From: CALBTQ01 sp036725605
GTDB taxonomy: Bacteria > Lernaellota > Lernaellaia > Lernaellales > Lernaellaceae
Assembly: GCA_036725605.1 (NCBI GenBank)
Contig: DAIMDW010000001.1
Span: 248,001 to 312,000, forward strand
Direction: 5' to 3'
DNA: 64,000 bases
A program made the position numbers and the translations under genes. The notes beneath the pieces were generated by a model that searched no databases, was not told the origin of the DNA, and worked only from the letters and a program-made list of their open reading frames with translations. How positions within the stretch are numbered: the first letter of the stretch is position 1; each line of letters begins with the position of its first letter. Shown piece after piece: positions 20,167 to 29,210 of this stretch.

Positions 20167-22883
20167 CCCGAGTCGTCGTTATCGTCGTCGTCATCGTTGG
20201 CCGGCGACGAATCGTCGTCGTCCACCGTGTCATCATCGTCGATGTCGTCATCCGTGCCGGTATCGTCATCGTCGGGCGTGGTGTCGTCATCATCGTCGGT
20301 GTCGTCGTCGGGCTGATCGCCGACGGTGATGTAATCGACTTTCTCTTCAGCGTCCGAACCGCCGGAATTGCCCGCGGTCAGCTTCACCGTGTACACGCCG
20401 TCTGTCGCGTAAACGTTGGTCGGATTTTCCTCGGTCGAGATGTTGCCGTCGCCGAAATCCCACTGGTAGGTCGCCGGGCAGGCGTCGGGCACGTCGGTCG
20501 TATTGGTAAACACGACCGTCAACGGCGCGTCGCCGGTAGTGACGTCGGCGGTGAAGTCCGCGACCGGCGCCGGGCAGTTGGCGTGAATGTAATTCAGGCG
20601 CAGCTTGTTGTCGGAGCCGCCGGGGCCGGAGACGGTCAGGCGAACCGGGTAGTTGCCCGGATCATTGTACGTATGCACCGGGTTTTCCTGGTCCGAGGTC
20701 TCCCCGTCGCCGAATTCCCAGTAGTACGTGGTGATCGTGCCGGTCGAAGTACTGGTGAAGGTCACTTCCAGCGGCAGCGTGCCCGTGGTCGGCGTGCCGG
20801 AAAAATCGGCCACCGGCGCGCCCTCGTAGGCCGAGATGTAGTTGGTGCGCACCATGGTGTCGGTTCCGGCGGGGCCGTCGATGGTCAGGGTGACGGTGTA
20901 TTCGCCGGTTTCGTCGTAAACGTGCGTCGGATTCTGTTCGGTCGACGTGTCGCCGTCGCCGAAGCTCCAGGCCCAGGAGGTCGGAGCACCGGTCGACTGA
21001 TCGGTGAAGTTGACCGTCAGCGGAATCTCGCCGCTGGTCACGTCGGCGCTAAACAACGCCAGCGCCTGCGGCGAGCCGATGGCGTCCAGGTCGAAACCGT
21101 CGTACTGGCCGGCCTCGCTCGGATCCTCGTCGTCGTTCTGGTCGACGATTTTCACGTAGCGCACATTGGAAAGGCCCGAGGAGGTCAGGTCGAAGCTCGT
21201 TGTACCCGAGCCGGCGCCGATCTCCACCCAAGGACCGAAGTAATCGTCGCTGCTGCCGTAAAGGGTGAAGCCCTCGTCACCGTCGGTGTAGGCTTCGTAA
21301 ACGGCAATGTCGTCGCCCGTGCCGTTGTCGATGCCGTCGGGGCCCAGATCGACCATCGCGTAGCCGCCGTGGCCCATCGAAACGAATTCGCTGTCGGGAG
21401 GTCCGAGCGCGTCGATCGTCAAGGTATGCGTGTCTTCATCGTTCGGGAAGCGGCTGTAGAGCCAACGGAAGATGAAGGTTTTGGGATTCGGGTCCGGATC
21501 GAGTTCCACGTTCAACGTATAGGGCGTGTCGGTGAGAATCGTCACCGCCGTGTTGTATTCCTGATAGCCATTGGCAAATACGCGCACGTTGTAGGTGCCG
21601 GGGCGCAAATATTTATGGTAGTCGCCCACTTCGTAATCGGAGAAGGTCGCCCACTTGCCTTCCACCTGAATCACCGCCGCGATCGGTCCGCCGTCGCTGC
21701 TGTCGGTCACCATGCCGTGCAGACCCTGCTGGATTTCCTCCATCACGAATTGCATGGCCGGCTCGTGGTTGGTCAGCACCGCGGCGGTCGTTGCCCAGGA
21801 ACATTCCTTGGTGTAGCTCAGTTCCTGCGACCAGGACAAAGCGCCGTGCGAACCGTACATCTCGTCTTTGGTCGAGCCGTGCATCTGGTACATGCCGATG
21901 CTGCCCTGGTACCAGGTGTCCATGTTCGGATCGAGGCAGTAATTGGGATAGCAATACTGTTCGCCGAGGTAATCGTGCTCGTCCCAGTCCAGCGGTTCGT
22001 CGGTGTGATACGACCACGGCAGGCTGACCACGATCGTTCCGCTGTGTTCGGAAATGCCCAGGACGTAAGGCTGCGGGCGCGCCCAGACATGAGCCAGGGC
22101 GGCGGTTTCCGGCTCGCTGTGCAGGGCGGTGCCGTAGGTGGAAGAGGGGTACCACATGTAACCGTTGTTGCGGTTCATGTCGACGCCGTTGTCGTTGTAG
22201 CGACTGCGGCCCCAGGTCGGATCGTCGTAGTTGCCGTCCGGGTTGGTCAACGGCTCGATGAAAATTTCGGAGTTGTCGACGATGTCGGTGACCGCGTCAT
22301 CGGTGCCGTAGTTGGTCACCAGCCATTCGATCGTGTACAACGCGTGAATGTACCCCGCGATCTCGTCGCCGTGAATCGTGCTTTCCATGAAAAACGCCGG
22401 CTCGGCTTCGTTCGTGCCGACGTTGTCGGAGATCTTCACCAAATAAAGATTGCGTCCGCTGAGGCTCTGGCCGATCGTCTCGATCGACATGATGTCCGGA
22501 TAGGCCGTCGCCAGATCATTTAAGTAAGTGCCCATTTCCGTATGCGTCAGGTAATGATCCAGGTCCACTTCGCCGACCGGCGCTTGTTCTTTCGGACGCG
22601 ATTCGATGGCTTTGCGGCGCGCTTCGACCCAGGCGGCGAGATCGTCGATGAGAATTTCCACCTCGAAACCGGCCAGCCGGATATCCTCGATGACCTCCCG
22701 GTCGCCGACGATCCGCGCGTAGTCTTTGCCTTCGCCTTCTTCGAACTGAACGTCGAAGGTGCCTAAATACGCCAATGTCGCCACATTGGGGATGTAAACG
22801 TTCGCCACGGTGGTGACATCCTTGGCCATGGCCAACGCGGGAAACACCAACAAAATCGCGATCAACAAAACGGTCTTACGCAT
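20154..22883 (-). CDS. Secreted M14 zinc carboxypeptidase with PKD repeats and Asp-rich SGCGC tail
   Basis: The 909-residue precursor starts at the ATG at 22883 (after GGAGGG), with signal peptide MRKTVLLIAILLVFPALAMA. The M14 catalytic domain shows STIHGDEIAGYIH (first His and Glu zinc ligands), ISEHSGTIVVSLPWS (third ligand) and SWSQELSYTKECSW (general-base Glu). A transthyretin-like regulatory domain (HGMVTDSSDGGP) follows, then a beta domain ending GFDLDAIG, then three PKD domains (each with WxFGDG). The tail is a long run of Asp broken by Thr, Pro and Ser, ending in SGCGC. It probably digests external peptides; the tail looks like a surface-retention or sorting element of unknown type. 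Confidence 0.9.
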   Translation of the reverse strand: MRKTVLLIAILLVFPALAMAKDVTTVANVYIPNVATLAYLGTFDVQFEEGEGKDYARIVGDREVIEDIRLAGFEVEILIDDLAAWVEARRKAIESRPKEQAPVGEVDLDHYLTHTEMGTYLNDLATAYPDIMSIETIGQSLSGRNLYLVKISDNVGTNEAEPAFFMESTIHGDEIAGYIHALYTIEWLVTNYGTDDAVTDIVDNSEIFIEPLTNPDGNYDDPTWGRSRYNDNGVDMNRNNGYMWYPSSTYGTALHSEPETAALAHVWARPQPYVLGISEHSGTIVVSLPWSYHTDEPLDWDEHDYLGEQYCYPNYCLDPNMDTWYQGSIGMYQMHGSTKDEMYGSHGALSWSQELSYTKECSWATTAAVLTNHEPAMQFVMEEIQQGLHGMVTDSSDGGPIAAVIQVEGKWATFSDYEVGDYHKYLRPGTYNVRVFANGYQEYNTAVTILTDTPYTLNVELDPDPNPKTFIFRWLYSRFPNDEDTHTLTIDALGPPDSEFVSMGHGGYAMVDLGPDGIDNGTGDDIAVYEAYTDGDEGFTLYGSSDDYFGPWVEIGAGSGTTSFDLTSSGLSNVRYVKIVDQNDDEDPSEAGQYDGFDLDAIGSPQALALFSADVTSGEIPLTVNFTDQSTGAPTSWAWSFGDGDTSTEQNPTHVYDETGEYTVTLTIDGPAGTDTMVRTNYISAYEGAPVADFSGTPTTGTLPLEVTFTSTSTGTITTYYWEFGDGETSDQENPVHTYNDPGNYPVRLTVSGPGGSDNKLRLNYIHANCPAPVADFTADVTTGDAPLTVVFTNTTDVPDACPATYQWDFGDGNISTEENPTNVYATDGVYTVKLTAGNSGGSDAEEKVDYITVGDQPDDDTDDDDDTTPDDDDTGTDDDIDDDDTVDDDDSSPANDDDDDNDDSGCGC

Positions 22884-23191
22884 GGAAAGCGCCCTCCATT
22901 GTGCAAAAAATCGGACGGGGAATATTACTGCACAAAAACCGATAGTGTCTATCCGCTTCTTGCACCGATTTTTTGTTTCCATCACCGGGTCTGCCGGCAG
23001 TTTCCTGCCAGGGAAGCCATCTTGCAAAAGTGGATCCTTCAATATGTGTAATACTATTCAATAAATCTTCACAACTGAGATGAAAAATTAATAAAAACCT
23101 TTAAAACATTGACAATAACCTTTGTCGCGTGTAAGCAACAATCGATATTACGATTCAAATATTAATAATACTCACGAAGTGGAGGCGAATC
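22884..23191. other. Divergent intergenic region, AT-rich
   Basis: These 308 bases lie between the minus-strand peptidase and the plus-strand epimerase. The only box that stands out is TTGACA at 23109-23114, with a poor -10 (TAAGCA) 17 bases on; it could drive the epimerase. GGAGGG at about 22892-22897 is the peptidase ribosome site. No RNA gene or repeat was recognised. Confidence 0.5.
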
Positions 23192-24271
23192 ATGAAAAGC
23201 AAAGCCGGAACCAGGAAAAACTGCACCAACGATCCGCAAAAAATCCTCGTGACCGGTGGTTCTGGCTTTCTGGGCATCAATCTGATCCGCTATTTGCTGG
23301 CGCGCGGCCACGAGGTGGTCAATCTCGACATGGCGCCGTTCGATTACCCGGAAAAGGAGGTCGTAACTTCGTACCTGGGGGACATCCGCAATATCGTCGC
23401 GGTCGACCGGGCCATGCAGGGCGTCGACGCGGTGGTGCATTGCGCGGCGGCCTTGCCGCTGTATGCGCCGGCCGACATCTTCACCACCGACCTTGACGGC
23501 ACGCGCAACGTGCTGTTTTGCGCCCAACGGCAGGACATCGAACGCGTGGTGCACATTTCGACCACGGCCGTGTACGGCATTCCCGACCATCACCCGTTGC
23601 TGGAGGACGATCAGATGCAGGGCGTCGGGCCCTACGGCGAGGCCAAGGTGAGGGCGGAGGAAGTGGCGTTGGAATTTCGCGCGCAGGGCATGACCGTGCC
23701 GATCATTCGCCCGAAATCGTTCATCGGTCCGGAGCGCCTGGGCGTGTTCACCATGCTCTATGAATGGGCCGCCGAAGGACACAACTTTCCGCTGACCGGC
23801 TCGGGCAAGAATCTCTACCAATTGTTGGATGTGGAGGATCTCTGCGAGGCCGTCTACCTGTGCCTGACGCTCCCCGGCGAGCAGGTAAACGACACCTTCA
23901 ACGTCGGCGCCAGGCAATTCCGCACCCTCTACGAGGATTACCAAACGGTGCTCGACGAGGCCGGCTACGGCAAACGGGTGATTACCTTTCCCGCTCAGCC
24001 GGTGATCTGGATGCTGCGCTTGTTGGAGAAATTCAAGCTCAGCCCGCTGTACAAATGGGTGTACGAAACGGCGCACAAGGACAGTTTCGTTTCCATCGAA
24101 AAGGCCGAGCGCGTGTTGGGCTGGAGTCCCAAATATTCCAACAGCGACGCTCTGTTGCGCAATTATCGCTGGTACCTGGAAAAGAAAAATTCCTTCGCCC
24201 GCAGCCAGGGCGTTTCCCATCGGGTGCCCTGGAATCAAGGGGCGCTCAAATTGCTGAAGGTTATCTTCTGA
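23192..24271 (+). CDS. NAD(P)-dependent epimerase/dehydratase (extended SDR)
   Basis: This is a 359-residue extended short-chain dehydrogenase. The cofactor motif is TGGSGFLGINLIRYL, and the catalytic YxxxK is in GPYGEAKVRAEE. The domain ends near residue 290 with a helical C-terminal part that resembles the 3-beta-HSD/nucleoside-sugar epimerase branch. GGAGG precedes the ATG at good spacing. Likely substrates are nucleotide sugars or sterol-like alcohols; neighbours do not decide. It is followed by the convergent nikR gene. Confidence 0.88.
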   Translation: MKSKAGTRKNCTNDPQKILVTGGSGFLGINLIRYLLARGHEVVNLDMAPFDYPEKEVVTSYLGDIRNIVAVDRAMQGVDAVVHCAAALPLYAPADIFTTDLDGTRNVLFCAQRQDIERVVHISTTAVYGIPDHHPLLEDDQMQGVGPYGEAKVRAEEVALEFRAQGMTVPIIRPKSFIGPERLGVFTMLYEWAAEGHNFPLTGSGKNLYQLLDVEDLCEAVYLCLTLPGEQVNDTFNVGARQFRTLYEDYQTVLDEAGYGKRVITFPAQPVIWMLRLLEKFKLSPLYKWVYETAHKDSFVSIEKAERVLGWSPKYSNSDALLRNYRWYLEKKNSFARSQGVSHRVPWNQGALKLLKVIF

Positions 24272-24300
24272 CGAGGAGATGGTTCATCGGAGGAATCATT

Positions 24301-24717
24301 TCACCGCAAACGCTCACCGGTGGTCATCGCCGACAACTTGCCGTGTTTGACCCCACGCGTGCCGATCAGGTTGTCGGCAATGGCCTGCACCTGCGAGGCG
24401 GTGCCCTTGACGGCGATCATCTCCAGACAGTTGTCGTGGTCCAGGTGGATGTGCGTGGTGGCCAGCACGGCCGCGTGATGATCGTGCTGAATCTTGTTGA
24501 GACGGTCGGTCAATTCGCGCTTGTGGTGGTCGTAAACGATGGTGATCGTACCGACAATTTCCTCGTCGCCTTCCCATTCCTCGCGCACCAGCGCATCGCG
24601 CATGACGTTGCGCATGGCTTCGGAGCGATTGGACCAGCCGTGCTTGCGGGCCATCTTCAGGAAACGGTTAAGCAAATCGCTTTCGATCGATACGCTGAAG
24701 CGCGTGACTTTGCCCAT
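24301..24717 (-). CDS. nikR: NikR-type nickel-responsive ribbon-helix-helix regulator
   Basis: The 138-residue protein has an N-terminal ribbon-helix-helix (TRFSVSIESDLLNRF) and a C-terminal ACT-like metal domain. The nickel ligands of NikR are all present: His in YDHHKREL, the pair in THIHLDHDNC and that Cys. The start MGKVTRF at 24717 follows GAGGG at the right spacing and matches the usual length; upstream ATGs in frame are less likely. NikR represses nickel uptake when nickel is present, but no nickel transporter, urease or hydrogenase gene is in the window. Confidence 0.93.
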   Translation of the reverse strand: MGKVTRFSVSIESDLLNRFLKMARKHGWSNRSEAMRNVMRDALVREEWEGDEEIVGTITIVYDHHKRELTDRLNKIQHDHHAAVLATTHIHLDHDNCLEMIAVKGTASQVQAIADNLIGTRGVKHGKLSAMTTGERLR

Positions 24718-24825
24718 CGAGACACCCTCACTCATCGTCATTGATGGGGAAACGATACCATATCGCGCCGGTTTGTGTACCCCGTCACGCCTGTATGCGG
24801 CCGTGGTCTTTGTGCTATGCTTGCG

Positions 24826-24873
24826 CCGGAGTCGCCGGCGGATAAAGTTCCGCGACGCTCCGGTTTAATTTTT
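24826..24873 (+). terminator. Terminator-like hairpin upstream of the Cys-rich gene
   Basis: CCGGAG (24826-24831) pairs with CTCCGG (24858-24863), with partial inner GC pairing, and is followed by TTTAATTTTT. It sits 46 bases before the Cys-rich start, so it may be an attenuator or a leftover terminator. There is no gene just upstream on this strand. Confidence 0.35.
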
Positions 24874-24919
24874 CCCCGCATGGCCGGGTCTATTCAACAA
24901 TGCATCGACGGGTCCGGGA

Positions 24920-26101
24920 GTGAATGTGCGTTTGACCTTTGTGCTGGCCGCGCTGCTTGCCGTTGCCGTGGCGGTGGGCGGAGTCGCCGTTTATTATCTA
25001 TGGACGCTGCCTCGGTTCACGATGCCGCGGGAAGTGCCGGTGCGCGTCGAGAACGACCGGCGGCCGAACCCCGATGATTGCCGCCTGGCCTGCGATCGTC
25101 TGACCATTTGCCATGATGCCCGCGCCGGCGAGGAGTGCGCCGTGACCTGCCGCGAGCAATGGAACCGGCGGAGCGTACGTTGCGTGCAACAAGCGGCCTG
25201 CGATCAGGTGGACGCCTGTTTCCGGATCGACGAGGAACGCGAGCAGCGTTGCGCCGACGCCTGTGAGAAGGCCGAATCCTGCGGTTTGCCCGAAGCGGGA
25301 CCGGATTGCCCGACCGCCTGCCGCGAGCAGTGGGACGTCGATTTCCGCGAGTGCCTGCTGGAATCCACCTGTGACGATATTCCGCTTTATTGCTTGCCCG
25401 CCATGGAGGACGAGGAGTGCAACCGCTATTGTCGCCGTCTGCGGGAATGCGACCTGGAAGGGCCGGGCGACGAGGTCGGTTGCGTTGAAACGTGCCTGGC
25501 CGTCGACGATCCGTTGCTGCGTGATTGCGTCGAGCGGGTCGATTGCGAATCGATCGAGCCGATCTGTCTGGCCGACGATTACGATCCGCTGTGCCTGGAT
25601 GTGTGCGATCGTCTCGACCGTTGCGACGCGCTCGGCGACATCGATCCGATCGACTGCCCGGCGCTGTGCCACAGCGAATGGGACGAGTTGCAGATTTCCT
25701 GCCTGCTCACCGAAAGCTGCGACGACCTCGGTCCGGTGTGCCTGGAGCAGGTCGATCCGGAGTGCGAACAGGTATGCCTGCGGCTGATCGACTGCGGTCT
25801 GGAGGATGTCTACGAGGATTGCGTACTGACCTGCGGCGCCAATCTGGAAGACGAATTGCGCGCCTGCATCCTCGACACCGAATGCGAAAACATCGACCGC
25901 GTCTGCTTCGCCGCCGGCGAGGACCTGTGCGATCTGGCTTGCCGCAAAGCGGTCGAGTGCAATCTCGACGAAGATTACACCGCCTGTTACGACGCCTGCC
26001 AGGAAGGCTACGACACCGAATTGATCGGCTGTATCCTCGCGTTCGATTGCGCACAAATCGGCGAACAATGCCTGGGAACGCCACCCCCATTAGCGCCTTG
26101 A
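24920..26101 (+). CDS. Membrane-anchored protein with six tandem 8-cysteine modules
   Basis: This 393-residue protein, starting with GTG, has an N-terminal span (about residues 6-28) and then six tandem modules of about 55 residues (from about residue 51). Each module has eight Cys in the pattern C-x3-C-x5-C-x(8-10)-C-x3-C-x10-C-x5-C-x6-C, giving 48 Cys in all. Typical pieces are CADACEKAESC and CPTACREQW. The modules are acidic and, being outside the membrane, probably form four disulfides each. I do not recognise the module as a named family. An adhesive, metal-binding or stalk role is possible. Confidence 0.8.
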   Translation: MNVRLTFVLAALLAVAVAVGGVAVYYLWTLPRFTMPREVPVRVENDRRPNPDDCRLACDRLTICHDARAGEECAVTCREQWNRRSVRCVQQAACDQVDACFRIDEEREQRCADACEKAESCGLPEAGPDCPTACREQWDVDFRECLLESTCDDIPLYCLPAMEDEECNRYCRRLRECDLEGPGDEVGCVETCLAVDDPLLRDCVERVDCESIEPICLADDYDPLCLDVCDRLDRCDALGDIDPIDCPALCHSEWDELQISCLLTESCDDLGPVCLEQVDPECEQVCLRLIDCGLEDVYEDCVLTCGANLEDELRACILDTECENIDRVCFAAGEDLCDLACRKAVECNLDEDYTACYDACQEGYDTELIGCILAFDCAQIGEQCLGTPPPLAP

Positions 26102-26167
26102 ACGGAGGAGCCGGCTGAATTATAGTCGGCGCATCATCTTAAATATTGTTAAGGCCGGAGGTTGTCC

Positions 26168-27259
26168 ATGAAACCTGTGCGAGTCGCGCAAATCGGTTCG
26201 GGTTTTATATCCGATGTGCACGTGAGAAGCTTTCGCACGATCGAAGGCGTTGAGGTCGTCTGCCAGCACGATAACGACAAGTTGCGCGGCAAACAGTTCT
26301 GCAAAGATCGCCGGATTCCCGAGTTCGTCGAATCCTTCGACGATGTGCTCAAGCGCAAGGATGTCGATTGCGTTTCACTGGGGCTGCCCAACTGGCTGCA
26401 CTATGAATTCGCGATCAAGGCCGCCAAGGCGGGCAAGCATATCATCTGCGAAAAGCCGCTGGCGCTGCGCCTGGAACATGCCGACGAGATGCTCGAAGCC
26501 TGCGAGAAAAACGGCCTGATCCTCGGCTATGGGGAAGAGCTCTGTTATGTGCCCAAGAACGTTCACGCCAAGACGATCGCCGACGCGGGCGCGGTGGACA
26601 ACGTCTTTTTCGTCAAGCAGCACGAAAAGCACGCCGGCCCCTATTCGCCGTGGTTTTTCAAATCGGCGACGGCCGGCGGCGGCATCCTGATGGACATGGG
26701 CTGCCACGCGATCGAATGCTGCCGCTGGGTGCTGGGTAAGCCGGCGGTCAAATCGGTGTATTGCCAGGCCGACACCTTCCTGCACAACCAGATCACCGAC
26801 CTGGACGACCACATCGTGATGATCATCGAATTCGAAACCGGGCAGGTCGCCGAGGTCGAATCGTCCTGGACGCTCAAGGGCGGCATGATCAGCAACCTGG
26901 AAATTCACGGCACCGGCGGCGTGATCTACGCCGATCTGCTGCAGCAGGGCATGGGGCTGCGCGTCTTCTCCGAAAAAGGCTACGAGTTCGGCGGCGAGGA
27001 CGCGCCCGAGGGCTGGCATTATCCGGATTGGGAATGGCTGTGGAACAACGGCTATCCGCAGGAAATGCGCAATTTCATCGACTGCATCCGCCACGGCGGC
27101 ACGCCCATTGAATCGGGCGCGGACGGCCGCGTGGTGCTCGAAATCATGATCGCGGGCTATCTGTCGGCGGCGACCGGGCGCAAGATCATGTTCCCCTTCC
27201 AGGATCCGGGCGGCTACGACACGCCGGTGGACATCTGGCTGCGCGCGAAAGGCAAATAA
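26168..27259 (+). CDS. Gfo/Idh/MocA-family oxidoreductase
   Basis: This 363-residue NAD(P)-dependent sugar or inositol dehydrogenase has the N-terminal Rossmann motif VAQIGSGFISDVHV and the family motif CEKPLALRLEHADEM, with the catalytic-region Lys in EKP. The C-terminal alpha/beta domain contains MDMGCHAIECCRW. ATG at 26168 follows GGAGG with 7-base spacing and is preferred over TTG at 26162. It is followed by a BadF-type kinase, which suggests joint work on a sugar or amino sugar. Confidence 0.92.
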   Translation: MKPVRVAQIGSGFISDVHVRSFRTIEGVEVVCQHDNDKLRGKQFCKDRRIPEFVESFDDVLKRKDVDCVSLGLPNWLHYEFAIKAAKAGKHIICEKPLALRLEHADEMLEACEKNGLILGYGEELCYVPKNVHAKTIADAGAVDNVFFVKQHEKHAGPYSPWFFKSATAGGGILMDMGCHAIECCRWVLGKPAVKSVYCQADTFLHNQITDLDDHIVMIIEFETGQVAEVESSWTLKGGMISNLEIHGTGGVIYADLLQQGMGLRVFSEKGYEFGGEDAPEGWHYPDWEWLWNNGYPQEMRNFIDCIRHGGTPIESGADGRVVLEIMIAGYLSAATGRKIMFPFQDPGGYDTPVDIWLRAKGK

Positions 27260-27288
27260 ATTTTCCGACCATGAAAGTGGGGAGATTC

Positions 27289-28248
27289 ATGGACGAACAA
27301 TTCTTTCTCGGCGTCGACAGCGGTGGAACGAAGACCGAGGTAGCCTTGCTGGCGGCCGACGGCACGTTGATCACCACGATGATCGGCATGCCGATCAACA
27401 TCGGTCCGGGCATTACCAAAGAGCATATCTGCGGCCTGAAGGAGCTGATCGAAAGCGCGCTTTCCTTCGCCAAGATCAGGCATGAGAGTATCGTTCATTA
27501 CGGATTCGGCATTTGCGGCGTCGACTTCGCCGACGAAGCGCCCGAACAAAAACGCGAATTGTTGGGCGGCATGGGCATCGACCAGAGTCGCTCCACGCTG
27601 GTCAACGACGGCATCGTGGCCTTGTGGGGCGGCTCCAACAAAGCGAAGGCGGTGATTCTGCAACTGGGCACGGCCTTCACGGCGGGATACCGCAACGGCT
27701 TCGGCAACGAAACGCCGTTCGATTCCTGGAACGTCGGCGTGCAATTCGAACTGCGCAATCGCATTCTGACCACCGCCCCGCGCGTGGTCGACGGGCGCGA
27801 GAAAAAATCGATTCTTCCCGAATTGGTGGTCAAGCATTTCGGCCACGACAACTACGATTCGCTTTTGAAATTGGCCGCGCGGCATCGGCTGCCGGTTCTT
27901 GAAGCGCTTACCTCGTTTATGGTGTTGCACGAAGCGGTGGCCAAGAAAGACGCGGTGGCCATTCGTATCGTCAAGGAAGCGGCGACGTATTACGCGCGCG
28001 AGGTCGAGGCGCTGCTCAAGCGCGTCAAGGGCGAGAAGATCGATGTTGTGCTCGGCGGCGGTATGCTGCTCAATTGCCCGCAAATGTTATGGGATCTGAC
28101 CAAGGCAAAAATTCTGGCGAAACATCCGCAGGTCACGGTGCACGCGCCGCATCTGCGTCCGGCGATCGGCGGTGCGGTGATGGCCGCGTATTACGCCGGA
28201 GCGGATCATCGCAAGGTCTTCCGCCAGGCGCAAAAAACGTACCGCTAG
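27289..28248 (+). CDS. BadF/BadG/N-acetylglucosamine kinase-type ATPase
   Basis: The 319-residue actin-fold kinase begins with the phosphate-1 motif FFLGVDSGGTKTEVALLA and has a second phosphate-binding region ILQLGTAFTAGYR and an adenosine motif DVVLGGGMLL. Members phosphorylate GlcNAc or similar sugars, or act as activator ATPases. No Cys cluster of the activase type is seen, so sugar kinase is favoured. ATG at 27289 has GGGGAG upstream; ATG at 27271 is also open. The 3' end overlaps the convergent mutarotase by 4 bases. Confidence 0.85.
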   Translation: MDEQFFLGVDSGGTKTEVALLAADGTLITTMIGMPINIGPGITKEHICGLKELIESALSFAKIRHESIVHYGFGICGVDFADEAPEQKRELLGGMGIDQSRSTLVNDGIVALWGGSNKAKAVILQLGTAFTAGYRNGFGNETPFDSWNVGVQFELRNRILTTAPRVVDGREKKSILPELVVKHFGHDNYDSLLKLAARHRLPVLEALTSFMVLHEAVAKKDAVAIRIVKEAATYYAREVEALLKRVKGEKIDVVLGGGMLLNCPQMLWDLTKAKILAKHPQVTVHAPHLRPAIGGAVMAAYYAGADHRKVFRQAQKTYR

Positions 28249-29192
28249 CCGATCAGTTCGATCGTCGCCTCGCGCGTGTCGTTTTTGCCCGGCGGCAGCA
28301 TGACCATACCGAACTTCTTGTCGAACGGTTCCTGCTCGACCGCGTCATCCATTCCCTGCCACGCCTCCAGACAGATGAACGGCGCGTTCGCGTCCGACCA
28401 CAGGCCCAAGTGCGGGTAATCGACGAAACGCAGCCGCACGCCGACCTTTTCGTCGGGATCGAGCAACTCCGCCGCGCGTTTTTCCGGCGGCAGAGCGGAC
28501 AGGTCGAACATGTAGGTGCGGTCGAGTTCCGCCTCGGTGAACGCGAAGTCGCCGCGCGCCTCGATTTGCTTGCTTTCGCCGGTCAGGTAGCAACGGTCGT
28601 CGTTGAGTAGTTGCGTGATCGTCTCGCCGGGCAGGCGCAAATGGCACGCGGCCTTTTCACCGGCGACCAGCGGCGTGGCGAAACCGGGGTGCCAACCGAG
28701 CTGGAACGGCAGCGGCTTGGTGTCTTCGTTGGAGACGGTCAGGCGCTGCACCAGCTTGTCGGCCCACAGTTCGTAGATGATCGTCAGCGCGAACCGATAC
28801 GGGTACATCGCCAGCGTTTCCTTGTTCGCGCGCAGGCGGTAGGTCAACGCGAAGTGATCGCCGTAGTCCATCGCGCCGCCAAGACGCACCTGGCTGTGGC
28901 GCACGAAGCCGTGTTGCTTTTTGAACTGCACCGGCGCGCCGTCGGTCGTCGTGCTTTTCAACTCGTGAATGCCGCCGACGATCGGGAAGAGAATCGGCGC
29001 GTGGCTCTTCCAAAACTGCGGCGGATCGTCCAGGCAGCCGTTGCGCCACAGCACGCCGATGTCGCCGTGCGCGGGATGTTTCCAGGTCAGGCCGATCACC
29101 TCGGCGCCGAGCCGACGGACGATCAACTCGAAGTTGTCGCTGGTGACGATGTCGATATTGTCCTGTTCCACAAAACGGTGGTCGAAAGCCAT
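28245..29192 (-). CDS. Aldose 1-epimerase (LacX-like mutarotase)
   Basis: The 315-residue galactose-mutarotase-fold protein has the catalytic His region LGWHPGFATPL and the catalytic Glu region FICLEAWQGMDD, as in the LacX/YeaD branch. These enzymes interconvert alpha and beta anomers of sugars. It is in a minus-strand run with nagB-like and glmM genes. AAGGA precedes the ATG. Confidence 0.88.
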   Translation of the reverse strand: MAFDHRFVEQDNIDIVTSDNFELIVRRLGAEVIGLTWKHPAHGDIGVLWRNGCLDDPPQFWKSHAPILFPIVGGIHELKSTTTDGAPVQFKKQHGFVRHSQVRLGGAMDYGDHFALTYRLRANKETLAMYPYRFALTIIYELWADKLVQRLTVSNEDTKPLPFQLGWHPGFATPLVAGEKAACHLRLPGETITQLLNDDRCYLTGESKQIEARGDFAFTEAELDRTYMFDLSALPPEKRAAELLDPDEKVGVRLRFVDYPHLGLWSDANAPFICLEAWQGMDDAVEQEPFDKKFGMVMLPPGKNDTREATIELIG

Positions 29193-29210
29193 ACGCGCAT
29201 CCTTTTCAGT

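Noticed and set aside
20160..20320. GTC/GAT-type microsatellite
   Set aside because: The repeats encode the Asp-rich tail in frame with the peptidase and are broken by conserved residues, so they are coding rather than satellite DNA.
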